Shown in pieces: positions 1 to 10,669 of a stretch of 64,000 bases of DNA. A program made the translations under genes and the position numbers. The notes under the pieces were generated by a model. That model was not told where the DNA came from. It made no database searches and worked only from the letters and a program-made list of their open reading frames with translations. The number at the start of each line of letters is the position of its first letter. The stretch's first letter is position 1. Origin of the DNA: Hyalomma asiaticum (taxonomy: Eukaryota > Arthropoda > Arachnida > Ixodida > Ixodidae); assembly GCA_013339685.2 (NCBI GenBank), contig CM023481.1:70624479-70688478 (forward strand), read 5' to 3'.

Positions 1-906
1 AAATGTAATTACGCACGCAGTAAATTTTCCTGCGTTGATAATTCCAAACATTATGGGATACATGTAATGAAATCTGTCATTCAAGCGGTTCGATCCATGG
101 TGTATGAAATATAACTACAAAGCTACCACAGGCCAAGATAACGGAAACAAATTTAGTCCGAATGTCTTTTTTTACTTGCAGCAGGAAGCTAAATAATATG
201 ACTAATAAAAACCCAAGCAGTTATATGAAAAAAAATTGTCACACACGTTACATCTAGAGCCTGCAAGTGTACTAGAAAAATTAAGATAAAGCAATCTATT
301 AACAGTAGCACTGTAGCTGGTCCCGATAAGATCCAGTCTGACTCAATCAAAGCAGTAATATGAATGGTTTCACTTTCCGACGCACAGGTGTGTGACTCTA
401 TTCTGAAGGCACTTCCCCAATGAATGCACCATGCGAACCCCCGTAAGAGGATAGCTATCGGTGGGCCAAAAAGCCTGCGTAGGAATGAGGAGACGAAACA
501 CACACCACGAGCGCTTGTTGTGTGCGTTTCATCTCCTCTGTCCTGCGCTGTCTTTTTTGAGCTCTTAAGTTTTATCTGAACGAGCGAACTCTCGGAGTTT
601 GAAATAGTGCCGTCTACTCTTCAACTTGCAATTTCACGTTACCCACTGGCACCATCCTCAGCTCTAGGCTGAAAGCCTTGAAATGTGCTTCAGATTGTTT
701 AGTGTGACGCTTCGAGACCGTGCTTCTCTTTCAGGGTCAATGATACGGAACTGTTACCACCTGTCAAAAAGAAGTTAACTTGCCATGGAAGCGAGGGAAG
801 AGAATAAACAAGGGGTAATCGAGTACGTGCTGCTCAATTATAAGAAAGATTCGTTTTGTTTTAATTATTATCCTCCTCACAAGTGGTAACAAGGTAACTA
901 AAGCAG
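1..906. other. No gene seen
   Basis: AT-rich sequence with only short, unrecognisable open frames. I see no splice-bounded coding segment, tRNA-like box or long repeat here. Confidence 0.5.
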
Positions 907-1146
907 TTATGCCATTTTATGATCACCATCTTTTATATAAAGCAGTGACCCGTCTAATTTCATCATTCCTCTACAAAACATATTTTCTGCTTTCGTTTTC
1001 TTTCTCAGTTGCCTTAAAATGCAAACTAATTTTCCTTCCTGCCTGTCGATGCTAAATGTTTTGTTTCTTGCATATTTATTAGATGCAGGGGGTCCCAATT
1101 TAGCCTCCGACTCCGGGACCTCCTGCTGCATATTGAAATGCGACAA
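907..1146 (-). pseudogene. Possible LINE ORF1 C-terminal remnant
   Basis: A 79-residue open frame on the minus strand with a basic, charged middle (ILRQLRKKTKAENMF) followed by KLDGSLLYIKDGD. That layout resembles the end of ORF1 proteins of LINE retrotransposons, where a coiled-coil or basic stretch precedes a short segment of the type 'K-x-DG-x-LY'. No endonuclease or reverse transcriptase lies next to it. The family assignment is inference from this one motif; a chance ORF is possible. Confidence 0.22.
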
Positions 1147-1582
1147 CTTGTTCTTGTTTGGTAATAATAAAATTTCTGATTTCTGATTCCCCTTCTCCTA
1201 TTGCACGATTCATGGCCAATTACCACCACCGTGCTTGGGGCTACCCATTCACCTCAAACGCGCTATTCTTTAGTGCGGCGGTGCGTTCTGCTAGTACATA
1301 AAACTGAATTGCCTTGTTTTTGCGTAATTCCACGTAACAATATCCCAATTGTTAGCATTAATGGAGATTGAATTCTACAATCGCTTTGGCTTTAAAGAGG
1401 GCTTAAGCTCGAGAGAAAGAAAGACGCAGCGCTTCCCAGGATAATGTACGCTTTTAACGCGATAGCGTTAGAGAGCTCGTTTCGCAGAAATACCGCCGTC
1501 GGTGTCGGTGTTTCTCCGTGAGCGCAAAATCGTGACCGAAAAATCGAGAACGATGCAAATAAAATAAACAATGCAAGTCTTC

Positions 1583-1654
1583 TGTCCCAGTGAGGATCGA
1601 ACCCGGGCCGTTTCCGTGGCAAGCAGGCGTCCTACCACAAAGCCACGATGCGAC
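1583..1654 (-). repeat. tRNA-Gly-like SINE head
   Basis: Read on the minus strand this shows an A-box-like stretch (GTGGTAGGACGCCTGC), a loop containing TGCC where tRNA-Gly(GCC) has its anticodon, and a strong B box (GGGTTCGATCC). The acceptor stem does not pair well, and the sequence runs on into a non-tRNA tail towards lower coordinates. I read it as a tRNA-derived SINE head rather than a functional tRNA gene. Confidence 0.5.
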
Positions 1655-1790
1655 TTGGAACTTCCTAGGAAAAAAAGTACATAAATGGCAGGTAGGGAAA
1701 GGAGTCTCCTTAACGCATTTTGTTCGGCAGGTGTTACGACGAAAATGAGCCCATTCGGCGATTTGTAGGAGGATTAAACTTTACTGAGTA

Positions 1791-2360
1791 TATCAAGCAA
1801 ACAGCAAACATTAGATAATGTGCTGCCATCTGTGAGACATTGTGAAAAACATGTCTCGACTACCACGGCCTCCGAGACGGCGCGCGCGCCCGCCATCTCG
1901 GAGGCCAGGGGACTACAGCAGAGCCTATATGGTTCCGCCGTTCTACGACAGGGAACGTATTGACTCATGGCGTCTTTTCATCCAAAGCGACAGACGCGCG
2001 CTCTTAGCATTTCTATCTCCGGCTTGCGTCTACGCATGTGTAACACTAGGCGTCTCGTATGAACGCGCGTCAATGATGCTGCGGCGTTCGACTTTCATCC
2101 TTAGTGTTGACGCGTTCTTAAGGTGCGTCCACCTCGAACTCTGCGGGGTAGAAAACGGCGTGCGTCGCCGAGCCGTGGTGCTCTTTCTCTTGTGACCCGC
2201 CGAAAGACAGCTGCGCCTGTCGTCGCTACCACCGCCGAATTAGGTCAAGGTCTCCAATAAAGTGGCTGCCCCAAGACGCTCTCTACGTCTGGCTCTTCTA
2301 GTCACAATACTACGCGACAATATCATATCAAGCAAACAGCAAATATTAGATAATGTGCTG
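1791..2360. repeat. 35-bp direct repeats around an LTR-like block
   Basis: 1791-1825 and 2326-2360 are the same 35 bases with one mismatch (ending TTAGATAATGTGCTG). The 500 bases between them carry an AATAAA at about 2258 shortly after a GC-rich stretch, as the R region of an LTR would. No coding part of an LTR element flanks it. It could be a solo LTR or an insertion with an unusually long duplication. Confidence 0.35.
1867..1906. repeat. 16-bp GC-rich inverted repeat
   Basis: GGCCTCCGAGACGGCG and its complement (one mismatch) are separated by 8 bases of alternating CG/GC. It can form a stable hairpin within the block bounded by the 35-bp direct repeats. Confidence 0.6.
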
Positions 2361-2591
2361 TTTGCCATTTCACCGACCACAAGGCGATGCTTGTTGCGGT
2401 TGGCCGGAAGATGTCTCCAGAAGGATAACGCAAGAAGGACGACAGAATGTGACCATTTACGAATGAAAGTGTCACGCCCACGCGCAGTTCATAATACAGA
2501 CCATGTGACTACATCACTGTACAATATTTTCATGAAGTTGATATAAAAGTGCTAATAAATAGAACGAAAACCTCTACCATTACTATAGATA

Positions 2592-2641
2592 TGTCGCGCG
2601 CGTGCGCGTGGTGTCTGTGTCTGTGCGCATGTGTGTGTGTG
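2592..2641. repeat. CG/GT microsatellite
   Basis: Alternating CG then GT dinucleotides, ending in a pure GT run. Confidence 0.8.
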
Positions 2642-2660
2642 TAACAACACACATTAATAA

Positions 2661-4257
2661 GTATGCACTGAGTGGTTGAAGTGCACACTAGGGGCCGAAT
2701 TTCGCTATCGCGTTCAAATCTTAAAGGCGAAGCTTAAGGGTCCCCCAATTTTTGTGTGCATTTGCCAATTTCACCTCGTCAAAATAGCCTCGGAAACTTT
2801 TGTAGAGCATAGACGTATTTTGTGTAGCTGTTTATCCTGCCTACATGTACCGTTTAACCGTGTAACTTGATTTAGGAGCCCTGGGAATAACAGCGCATGA
2901 TCAAAATTATTCTTGTACGTTTCATAATTATATCATAGCTTTGATTCACAGAACGCTGAAGTAGACATGAATATGTGTAATCTATTTGTCGTAAACTATG
3001 GGAGTAACGGGAGACTGTGCCACTTGCATAATGTTCTGCACATGGTCTTCGAAAAGCAGGGTAATCGATCTCGTGCCTCTTTTATCGCTGTGGTTGAGGT
3101 AGTCCTTACCGCTCATAAACAATTACGCTGTAGTGATGCCTTTGGATATGCTAGCTGGGCAGTTAAAAATGATCTCGAGGAATCGTATTATAGCTGTTGG
3201 ATGATATTGCGGCGCTTGACGTTGTTCTGCATTTTACGAGCACATTTTGCCTAAAAATGCACTGTGCTTGAAAGCAAGGAGACTGTGCGTTGCGTGTGTG
3301 TGCGTGCGTGTGTGCGTGTGTGTGTGTTGCTTTCAATCACTTCTTCCTCACATATGAAACTGCGAACGCTTAACCAACGCTGCTGCTTTTGACGCAACTA
3401 TGAAACTCTTCTGCTCTTAGCAAGCCCAGAACAAGGAACTCAACGTAGTTTAGGAATATAAACCTTTTATTGTCCAACGGAAAAAAAATATTGCTTGTAG
3501 TTCAGAAATGGCATTGAATAATTGGTACGCAAATTCAAATAGAGCAAACATGGCATCGCAGGTGTCGAGGTAACCATTCCAAGGACATCCGCCAGCTGCC
3601 CCGAGCCCGTAGACTGCAGCTGTGGTAACCTCGTCCAGGACGAAGAACGCGGGTGCAATGTGTGCGACTGCTCGAGCGCTGCTTCCAAAAATGGTGCAGT
3701 GTAGGGACGTCATGCCCTTCTGTCCAAATCGCAAAAAAAAAATTTCGCTCTTGAGGGCACTCGGTTGTTTGTCAAACTTGTAAGTGTTACAACAGAATTT
3801 AAAGTGTTGCGAGAATGCGGCGGTGTTTGTCAATCGTTAGTCAAGAAAAAGAAAACTGCCAACTTGCGTGCAAATGGCCGGTCTGTTCCAGCAATAAATA
3901 CCCAAAACGTAGCAAGTGTATCACATCCGGCGCCTGCAGTGGCGAAAACCCGGTTCTTAATATACGCTACTTTATTTCCCAAGTAACGCCATAAACAGTC
4001 GAAGAAAGTGCTAAAAGACACACCTTCCCTTTTTCGGTACATCGTTCGAACCTCGATGTCTAACAATTACGATACATAAGTCCATCAAAAAAATCGATGG
4101 ACGTTTTCGAAGTTGTCATTAGTTGGAGTCACGTATAGTAAAAATTTCATAAGTAGGCGTGGTTTTTGTGGTGTAGTGTAATTTTCGGCATTTATCTCAT
4201 TCACTTTCCCGCGTAGATGTAGCGAGTGATATCTAAGAGCGCAATCAATAATAATCG
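2661..4257. other. No gene seen; includes GT-rich microsatellite at 3286-3326
   Basis: Several short open frames occur, the longest 127 codons on the minus strand at 3450-3833, but none has a recognisable domain. The GT/GC-rich run at 3286-3326 is the only clear repeat. Confidence 0.45.
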
Positions 4258-4466
4258 ATGTGGTTTTACGTGCCAGAACGACAATATGATATTGAGGCAC
4301 GCCGCAGTGTAGAGCTCCGGAAATTTGGACCATCTCCTGTTAACGGGCACTGACAATGTTCAGTATGCGAGCCTCTGCCATTTTTGTTCTCATCTAAAAT
4401 GCGACCGCCGAGGCCGAGATTGACCCCGCGCCTTTTGGGTCAGCAGTATAGAGTCGCAATCGCTAG
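4258..4466 (-). repeat. Decayed Ruka-like SINE
   Basis: Minus-strand copy. Remnants appear in the expected order: the tail (GTTTTACGTGCCAGAAC), the GCTCCGGAAATTTGGACCA segment, GGGCACTGACA, the AAATGCGACCGCCG segment and the B-box region. Divergence from the intact copy at 60309-60544 is high. It abuts the inverted-repeat element that starts at 4467. Confidence 0.6.
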
Positions 4467-5067
4467 ATTGACGAAAAGACGCATTCCAGCCAAGAAAACA
4501 GACTACACAGGGATACAGCAAGGAAGACAGGGAAGGAGCTTGCTACCAACAGTTTATTCAACCGAGCAGCACTCAAATATATACAGTCACTCGATCACAT
4601 AAACTTATCATTGAAATCCATCACTTACAAAGCTTTGCATGTACTACCTCCCAAGGTAACACCGTAGCACCCTCCCTCTCCCGTTGTCGTTTTTTCGGTG
4701 ATTTCAGTTTGTTGGGTTCATAAAAAAGTTTCCATAAAGGTCATTTTCTTTCTACGCAATGTCACGGAAGTGTCACTGCAACATGATTTCCCTTTTTTAG
4801 CGATGTGAAATGCTTCAAGTATTTCACGAGCTGTTTTATCCGGATAAAAAAGGATAACGGGAGAGGGAGGGTGTTACCTTGTGAGGCAGTCCGTGCAAAG
4901 CTTTGTACGTGATGGAATTTATTGATAAGTTCATGTGACTACGTGACTGCATATATATATGTGCTGCTCGGTTGAATAAACAGTTGGTAGTCAGCTGCTT
5001 TTCTGTCTTCCTTGCTGTTTTTCTGTGTTCTTCTGGTTTCTAGGCTGGAATACGTCTTTTCGTCAAT
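4467..5067 (-). mobile_element. Penelope-like element 3' end between inverted repeats
   Basis: The outer 220 bases are inverted copies of each other (4467-4698 and 4840-5067). They start and end with ATTGACGAAAAGACG and its complement, and share an inner CACCCTCCCTCTCCCGTT segment. The arms match at roughly 80-85 percent by eye, with indels. The 140-base loop encodes the C-terminus of a PLE GIY-YIG endonuclease on the minus strand. PLEs are known for terminal repeats in direct or inverted orientation, so this fits a 5'-truncated PLE with inverted terminal repeats. Confidence 0.65.
4718..4840 (-). pseudogene. PLE GIY-YIG endonuclease C-terminus
   Basis: This 40-residue open frame ends in TGA and is too short for ordinary ORF listing. 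It reads DKTAREILEAFHIAKKG, then SCCSDTSVTL and a basic end. The 'REI-EA-I-K-G--C-S--S--L' pattern is the conserved C-terminal part of the GIY-YIG endonuclease domain in Penelope-like retroelements. The rest of the protein (reverse transcriptase and the GIY-YIG core) is missing, cut off by the right-hand inverted repeat. It is a dead fragment; the family call rests on this one well-matched block. Confidence 0.7.
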
Positions 5068-6281
5068 GTAATGCACCACCTAGCCCAACGCCGACTTTTA
5101 TTGATAACCACTAGGCTGACCAAGAAACGAATTCGGCGCCTGTTGAAGTCTTCTTGTAATGGTAGGCGCAATAGCTGATGCAGTGATTCCGACTTAGTAG
5201 ACATAGCCATCGATTAAGACCTTGAGGTTTCTATCGCATAGCGCAGCTTGCTTTTGCTAAATGAATGATATTCCACGGCATGGCGTGGATGTTTATTATG
5301 TCTGCTTTGTTTTTGTTTTTCATAATTTCATCTATGGTAGCGTGATACCGGGACCTGAAGTGTGCTGAGTGTGTATGAACAATACAAGGTTACCAAAACT
5401 GGTGTTTGTTCAATGGCATATGTCTTGTCTTCCAGATGCTTGTGCGATGGCCACCGCACTCACAATCAGCGCATTAATAACGACCACGCTGTTCAGCCCT
5501 TGAATGATCGACGTCGAAGCGACTGTCGTACACGCGGAAACGCCCTCTGATCAAACGCTGGATGGTCACAGCGAACGAACCTAGTCATCTGGGAGGATGC
5601 TTTCGGCTGAAATGACACGCTGCATTCTCAGCGGCTGTAATGAACACTGTGCCTTGTTTAAAAACTGTGATCGTGAAATAAACAGCCACATTGTTAGGGT
5701 GTGCTCTTTGTGAATGCTTGCAAAATGGTCTCAAACATACTGTGCCATGCAGAAGGGGGGCCCTGTTGCTGAAGGCTTTAATGTGCCTCGTGACTCTCGT
5801 ATTCAATATACCATTGTCATTCGAGCGAAGGTGTCATTATTATTCGTACTGTACTAGGAAGTTACATTCTAGTTCAGTTAACGGATATGTTTTACGATAA
5901 GCCAAGCACGACTACACTCCGATAAAATAGATAGATGGCCCGAATTCTAGTATTACCGCACACTATGCCCACTAATCAACGGTGCCTTCAGCTCGTCGTA
6001 TGCTGAGAACGCAAAATGCGGCATCTTTTCTTTTTGTGATGTAGTTGCCTTGAGGCAACTACTCTTTCCTTACGAGGAGAAGAAATGCCCGCATATCTGC
6101 TTGTTCCGCTGCAAATGACGTCGAAAAATGATAGTATTCTGCCGCCGATAGTCTTCTGATACGTAACACTACCGCTTCTCCCATCTGCCGCCCCTCACGC
6201 TCTTCCTCTCCACACTCTCTCCTCCCCTGAAGGTTGTAATGGAGGTCTTGCTGAATTCAAATCAAATTTAGCGTTGGATTG
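5068..6281. other. No gene seen
   Basis: Unique-looking sequence with short open frames and no recognisable product. A pyrimidine-rich block lies at about 6175-6235, just before the LINE 3' end. Confidence 0.45.
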
Positions 6282-6518
6282 ATGGATGGATTTATATTAG
6301 GAGCGTCCCCTTCATAACGGGGCGGTAGCCAGGCCACCAAGCTCTAGCTTTATTCCTTTTTCCTATACAAACATTTCTTTTCCCGAATCACACATATTTT
6401 CACAACTAATTTTCCTCCTCGACTAGCTATTTTATCAATTATCGTTCCGCTGTGATGTAACAATCCTACCCGAACTACCTTGCGCTTCTGTTTGCTCCAT
6501 ACTTTTGCGCCACCAATA

Positions 6519-7343
6519 CTATAAGCGCCTTTTACTTATCTCTATCGCCGACATGTTCAGCTTTCCTCTGTTACTCCTGAAACCCATCGCCTCCTGTAGG
6601 GTAGTGTCCACAGCTACACCTGGGTGGACATCTGTCGTTTCCCTAGATTTTCCACAGCACGTACATGTGTCCCCTTCTTTATTGAATTGCGCTCTGTAGC
6701 TTCGGGTTCTCAGGCAACCGGACCTTGCTTCAAACAGTAAAGCGCTTCCCTTTGAATTATCGTAAAATTTTTCTCTCTTGATTTCGTCTTTCCCTTTTCT
6801 GTAGATGTTCAATGCCGCCTTCTTCTCCATTCCTGCTATAAAATCCGACTTCTCCGCCACTCTGGCCATACTCTTAACGCTCTTTTTCGTCCCATCCGTT
6901 TCGTTACTGGCTGTATACTTACTGGTAAGCCTCCTAGTTCTCTTCCTCCATTGTGAGTCAACGTTCTTCCTATACAAATACCTGAATACTTTCGCTGCCC
7001 ACCTACTTTCTTTCATATTCCTTAATCTCTGTTCGTACCTAATTTTACTCTGAGCTTCCCTTCCCTCAAAATCAGACCATCCCATATCCCCCTTAACAGC
7101 CTCATTTGTGGTCTTCCCATGGGCGCCCAACGCGAGACGTCCGACCGTCCTCTGATTCACGTCCAGCCCTGATTGTACCTCTGACCTCATGCACACCACT
7201 GAGTTTCCGAATGTAAGTCCTGGCACCATTACACCTTTCCACAAACCTCGAATTACCTCGTACCTGTTGTGACCCCACAGCGCTCTATGCTTCATTATTG
7301 CGGAGTTCCCCTTTCCTTTAACTATCATAGCTTTTTCTTGCAC
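6519..7343 (-). pseudogene. LINE ORF2 C-terminal region with CCHC-like finger
   Basis: A 274-residue frame on the minus strand. It starts just after the RT thumb and contains the HRALWGHNRYEVIRGLWKG and PGLTFGNSVVCM segments seen where tick LINE polyproteins follow the palm, a basic stretch (WRKRTRRLTSKY), and near the end TCTCCGKSRETTDVH, a C-x2-C...H cluster like the C-terminal zinc knuckle of many LINE ORF2 proteins. It is one frameshift away from the RT fragment at 7353-7510. Open over most of its length, so the insertion may be fairly young. No start of its own is expected; the first Met is arbitrary. Confidence 0.65.
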
Positions 7344-7352
7344 TTACATGTA

Positions 7353-7510
7353 TCAATTCCCATCATTCATCCATATCCCGAGGTATTTGTACTCTCGTAC
7401 TCTGGGTATCTCCTCGCCCTGTATTGATATAGTCTGATCGTTGCTGTCATTGAATATCATCGAACCGCATTTTGTCACACTAAATTTTAGTCCTAAATCT
7501 TCACTTTCCC
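7353..7510 (-). pseudogene. LINE reverse transcriptase fragment (palm end)
   Basis: Read on the minus strand, the last 50 residues of this frame are LGLKFSVTKCGSMIFN...YKYLGIWMN. The K-C-G and YKYLG motifs mark the end of the RT palm, just after the missing FADD box. Upstream of about 7510 the frame no longer looks like RT, so that is the 5' truncation point. It continues, in another frame, into the fragment ending at 6519. Confidence 0.7.
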
Positions 7511-9539
7511 GACCACATATATATGGACTAAGCGCTTTCGTCCTGCTCTCGCGCCACCTCTTGGGCAGCGCCGGCGTCAGTCGTGCAATCAGCGGTGCTC
7601 CGAACGGATACCACCCTTTCCTTCTCAACACAGAAGTTAGTCTTAAAGGTAGAAAGTGAGTGTGCTGCGTGCCCGATAACTGTCTCTCCACGGATGCGAG
7701 CACGCACGAAGGCTAGCGGCCGAGGAAGGGTAGGAGAGAGGAAAGGGAAAGTGGCTGTGTCGCCGTTTCCGGTTCGCTTCTCTTTGACACCATTTCTAAC
7801 ATGTTGATTTTTCATTTACTAACGTAAAAACTGGTACGGTATGCATTATAAATTAAATGAACGCTGCGGATCTCGGTTACGTACATGTACGTTGCCTCAA
7901 ATATGCCTGATGCTTTCTTTGCACTGTATCATGTTGACGTGTATGATCTCGTCAGCCAGGCCTAGTTTCGTGGTTAGTTTTCATGACCTATGCTGTTGAA
8001 TCTGTGACAGAGGGACTAAGTTTTTTGCGTTTAGGTACCCAGAGAACAACTATTGTCTTTAAAATGCGCTGAACGATAGGGCGACGCACAATCCACAGGC
8101 CACGGCACTTGCTTCATCTAGTGGTCCAGTGCTGCTTTCTCCTCGTAATCGTGAACCAACCAGCACAAATTCGTCCTAGCCTTTGTGGACAAGGAGAAAT
8201 AAACAACAACAACAAACAAGCCTAGGAGAGAGCATCACTTGAAAAAGTGGAAGCGTAGTTACAAAATATGAAAAGAAGAGAATCATTGGAACATAAGTCC
8301 TGCTCATGTGGTGGGTAACAGGTAGATTCATGTGCCATCAGGCTCCACTGAATGTTACTGTGTACCAAACAACCCTGAGCGGCCCGTTAACCACGCGGGC
8401 TTCATTCTGTCCAAGAGGCAGTGGGAACAAGGCGTCGGAGGAGGTTGGCTGGCCGAAGCCAGCAGAATCATGAGCCATCACTTGCTTGTTTATTTATTGT
8501 TTTGTTTCGTCCATGTTTGTCAAAATGAATCGTCTGCATTGTTGGACACTAACGATGTGCGCTGCTTCTGTGGCACCACTGGCCGCTGCTTTCCTCATAA
8601 TAAATCTATATATTTAAAAAAATTTAGTACGGCCAGAAGCAAAGAAAAAAAGGACAATCATTTGCTTGTCGACGCCCGTCCTCAACACACCTGGCCACGC
8701 AAGACAAATTTGTAGCGGCCGCGTTCTTACTTCCGCCCGAGGAATGCACCATCAGACTGCCGCCAAGCCACTGACTTCCGCGGCGTTCGAGACGCGAAGA
8801 CTACCGAAGCACTGACCACCGACGCGAATTTGCATGAGAGGCTGCTTCGCTTTATCTATTGTTGGGCGAACATTGGGAGAACGCTAATCTCTTCGGCTGG
8901 TGAAACGGATGCCAGTAGGAAGGAAAGCTCTTAAAAGTAAGTATAGAAATACTCCTCGTGCGATGCAATATCGAACCCTTGAGCTACTTGTGCTCGACTC
9001 CGTCTTTTTTTTTACCATTGTCACATTGTTGCAGCCGTTGTATGCAGCCGCCATGTCTGCCACGCCAGCGAGTTGTGGCACACGACCTTGGAAAAAAATT
9101 ATAAGGCTGCCTCACGTGATTCCGCTAGCTTAGGCGAGCCAACCTCCTCTGACGCCAGCGCGCGGAGCCTCTCTGGTAGGATTAGGCCCTTGATAGTTGG
9201 CTGTCGGAGTGCTCGAGGTGGTTTATTAGCGCTTGACAGTGCACCATTCTAGCGCTTGCTTACCGCGTGACCACGGCCCGAATAGCATGATTATCTTCTT
9301 TCAGTTTTTATCTCTAAGCTTCAGGATTATCACGTGACGCCCTCTCCTAGCGTTCTTTTTCCTCGATACACACGACAATCCTTCCGATGCTAACGAGGCG
9401 ATGTCGTGGTATTCAATGAGAATATCACTTTTTGACTAGCCGAATTGATTCTTCATAAGTGCGCTATCCTAATTAAGGTGTGACGTCAAACACATACAGG
9501 CGCGCTTGCAAGTGAAAGGAAAGCAAACAAAAATATCCA
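7511..9539. other. No gene seen; possible LINE tail near 8165-8220
   Basis: A run ending AATAAACAACAACAACAA (8200-8217) looks like the A/CAA-rich 3' tail of a retroelement on the plus strand. I can identify no coding part upstream of it. Other open frames, such as 127 codons at 8332-8715, have no recognisable domain. Confidence 0.4.
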
Positions 9540-9705
9540 CAGCATATCCACGGAGTGAATGATGAGTGGGCGAAGCTCCGGAGGGTCATCGTAGTTGGTG
9601 CCGTGTTCCGGATTAATTTAGTTAACGCGCACGCTACGAATCCTTATGGTTCAACTACGAACAAGTGAAATCTCCCACCGGCACTTCGTTGCAAGTCAAG
9701 ATCCA

Positions 9706-9710
<5 letters not shown>

Positions 9711-9737
<27 letters not shown>

Positions 9738-9738
9738 G
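9711..9738. repeat. (TA)n microsatellite
   Basis: About 14 uninterrupted TA units. Confidence 0.9.
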
Positions 9739-9986
9739 GGTGGCCGGTGAACGGTTCTCCAGCGCGAGCAGTCGGTATTTTTCAATCAGGAAATTCGCTA
9801 GAAGACGCTGCCTGCGTCAAGCTTGTCTCTCGCGGGTGAGGGCGCGTTCTCCTTCTTTGCGCGCTGGTAGCGCGTTCATCGAAGAAAGAGCGTTTCCATA
9901 GTCAACGCGCGCCTTTCGCGCTCGCGCGCCGGGAGGCACGCGCCGAGGGCGCGCCTCCCACACGTAGCATCATTCATTTCTTTGAA

Positions 9987-10047
9987 GGTAACGCCCTACT
10001 AGGAACAACGGACGGACAGACCCAAACCTTAAGGAGCTTCGTCCCTA
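9987..10047 (-). repeat. Dispersed repeat, copy 1
   Basis: This 61-base block is the reverse complement of 49799-49859. They share AAGGTTTGGGTCTGTCCG and the flanking GGAGCTTCG segment. A GC-rich stretch of repeated CGCGCGCC precedes it (9900-9960). Confidence 0.6.
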
Positions 10048-10413
10048 AAAATTCAAGCCAGCTCTATGCCTGTGCAATCTGAGTAAAAAGCGGAGCTCGC
10101 AAGCAAGCGTCACAACCTGGCGAACGCAGATTGAGTTCTTTCATGTTCACCTTTTTTCGTCATTCTTACTTTAGCTCTTTCTGCATCTACTTTACTCTTT
10201 TCAGTGGTCTTCCTTTATTTATTTCTCTATTGCACTCTCCTCCTTTCCCGTCAACTTCACTCTTACATGAGTCCATCCTCACCCTCACTTCCCTATCCCA
10301 GCCCATTGCTAAGCTACACCGTACCGTACTATCCTATAGTCTGCATACCCTCCTCATTTCCTCTTTCTTCGCAATCATACCACTCCTCATCACCCGCCTT
10401 TCTCTTTCCCACA

Positions 10414-10661
10414 CCCTTGCTATACTATACGAGGCATAGCTATATGCTATGTTAAGACCTGCTTGGCATATACCCCCTTTCTGTAGCGCAGGAACTATAC
10501 TATAGAAGGCTATAGCGCGCCTTATCCACTCCCCTTCCTCTCTTCCCTTGTCCTCCCACCAACTTACCGTTCCAACTCCCTTGCTATGCTAAACCATGCA
10601 TGGCTCTCCTATGTTAGGAGCTGCGTAACATTTACCCGCGTTCTGTAGCGCATACCCCCGA
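10414..10661 (+). repeat. Tandem repeat, about 164-bp period
   Basis: CCCTTGCTATACTATAC at 10414 and CCCTTGCTATGCTAAACC at 10578 open two units that stay alignable through the GCATAGCT/GCATGGCT, TATGTTA and TTCTGTAGCGCA segments. A more diverged CT-rich stretch upstream (10130-10413) may be an older unit. Confidence 0.65.
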
Positions 10662-10669
10662 AGCACAGC

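Larger units (their letters stand above)
6282..7510 (-). mobile_element. LINE retrotransposon 3' half, minus strand
   Basis: From high to low coordinates this holds the end of a reverse transcriptase domain, a long C-terminal region and a 3' untranslated end finishing near GGATTGATGGATGGAT. The 5' part (ORF1, endonuclease, RT fingers and palm) is absent, as expected for a 5'-truncated LINE copy. Confidence 0.7.

Noticed and set aside
1583..1654. Functional tRNA-Gly gene
   Set aside because: A and B boxes are present but the acceptor and D stems do not pair well and the sequence runs into a SINE-like tail.
8900..9060. tRNA-like B box (GGGTTCGATATTG on the minus strand)
   Set aside because: No convincing A box at the proper distance and no second copy in the window.
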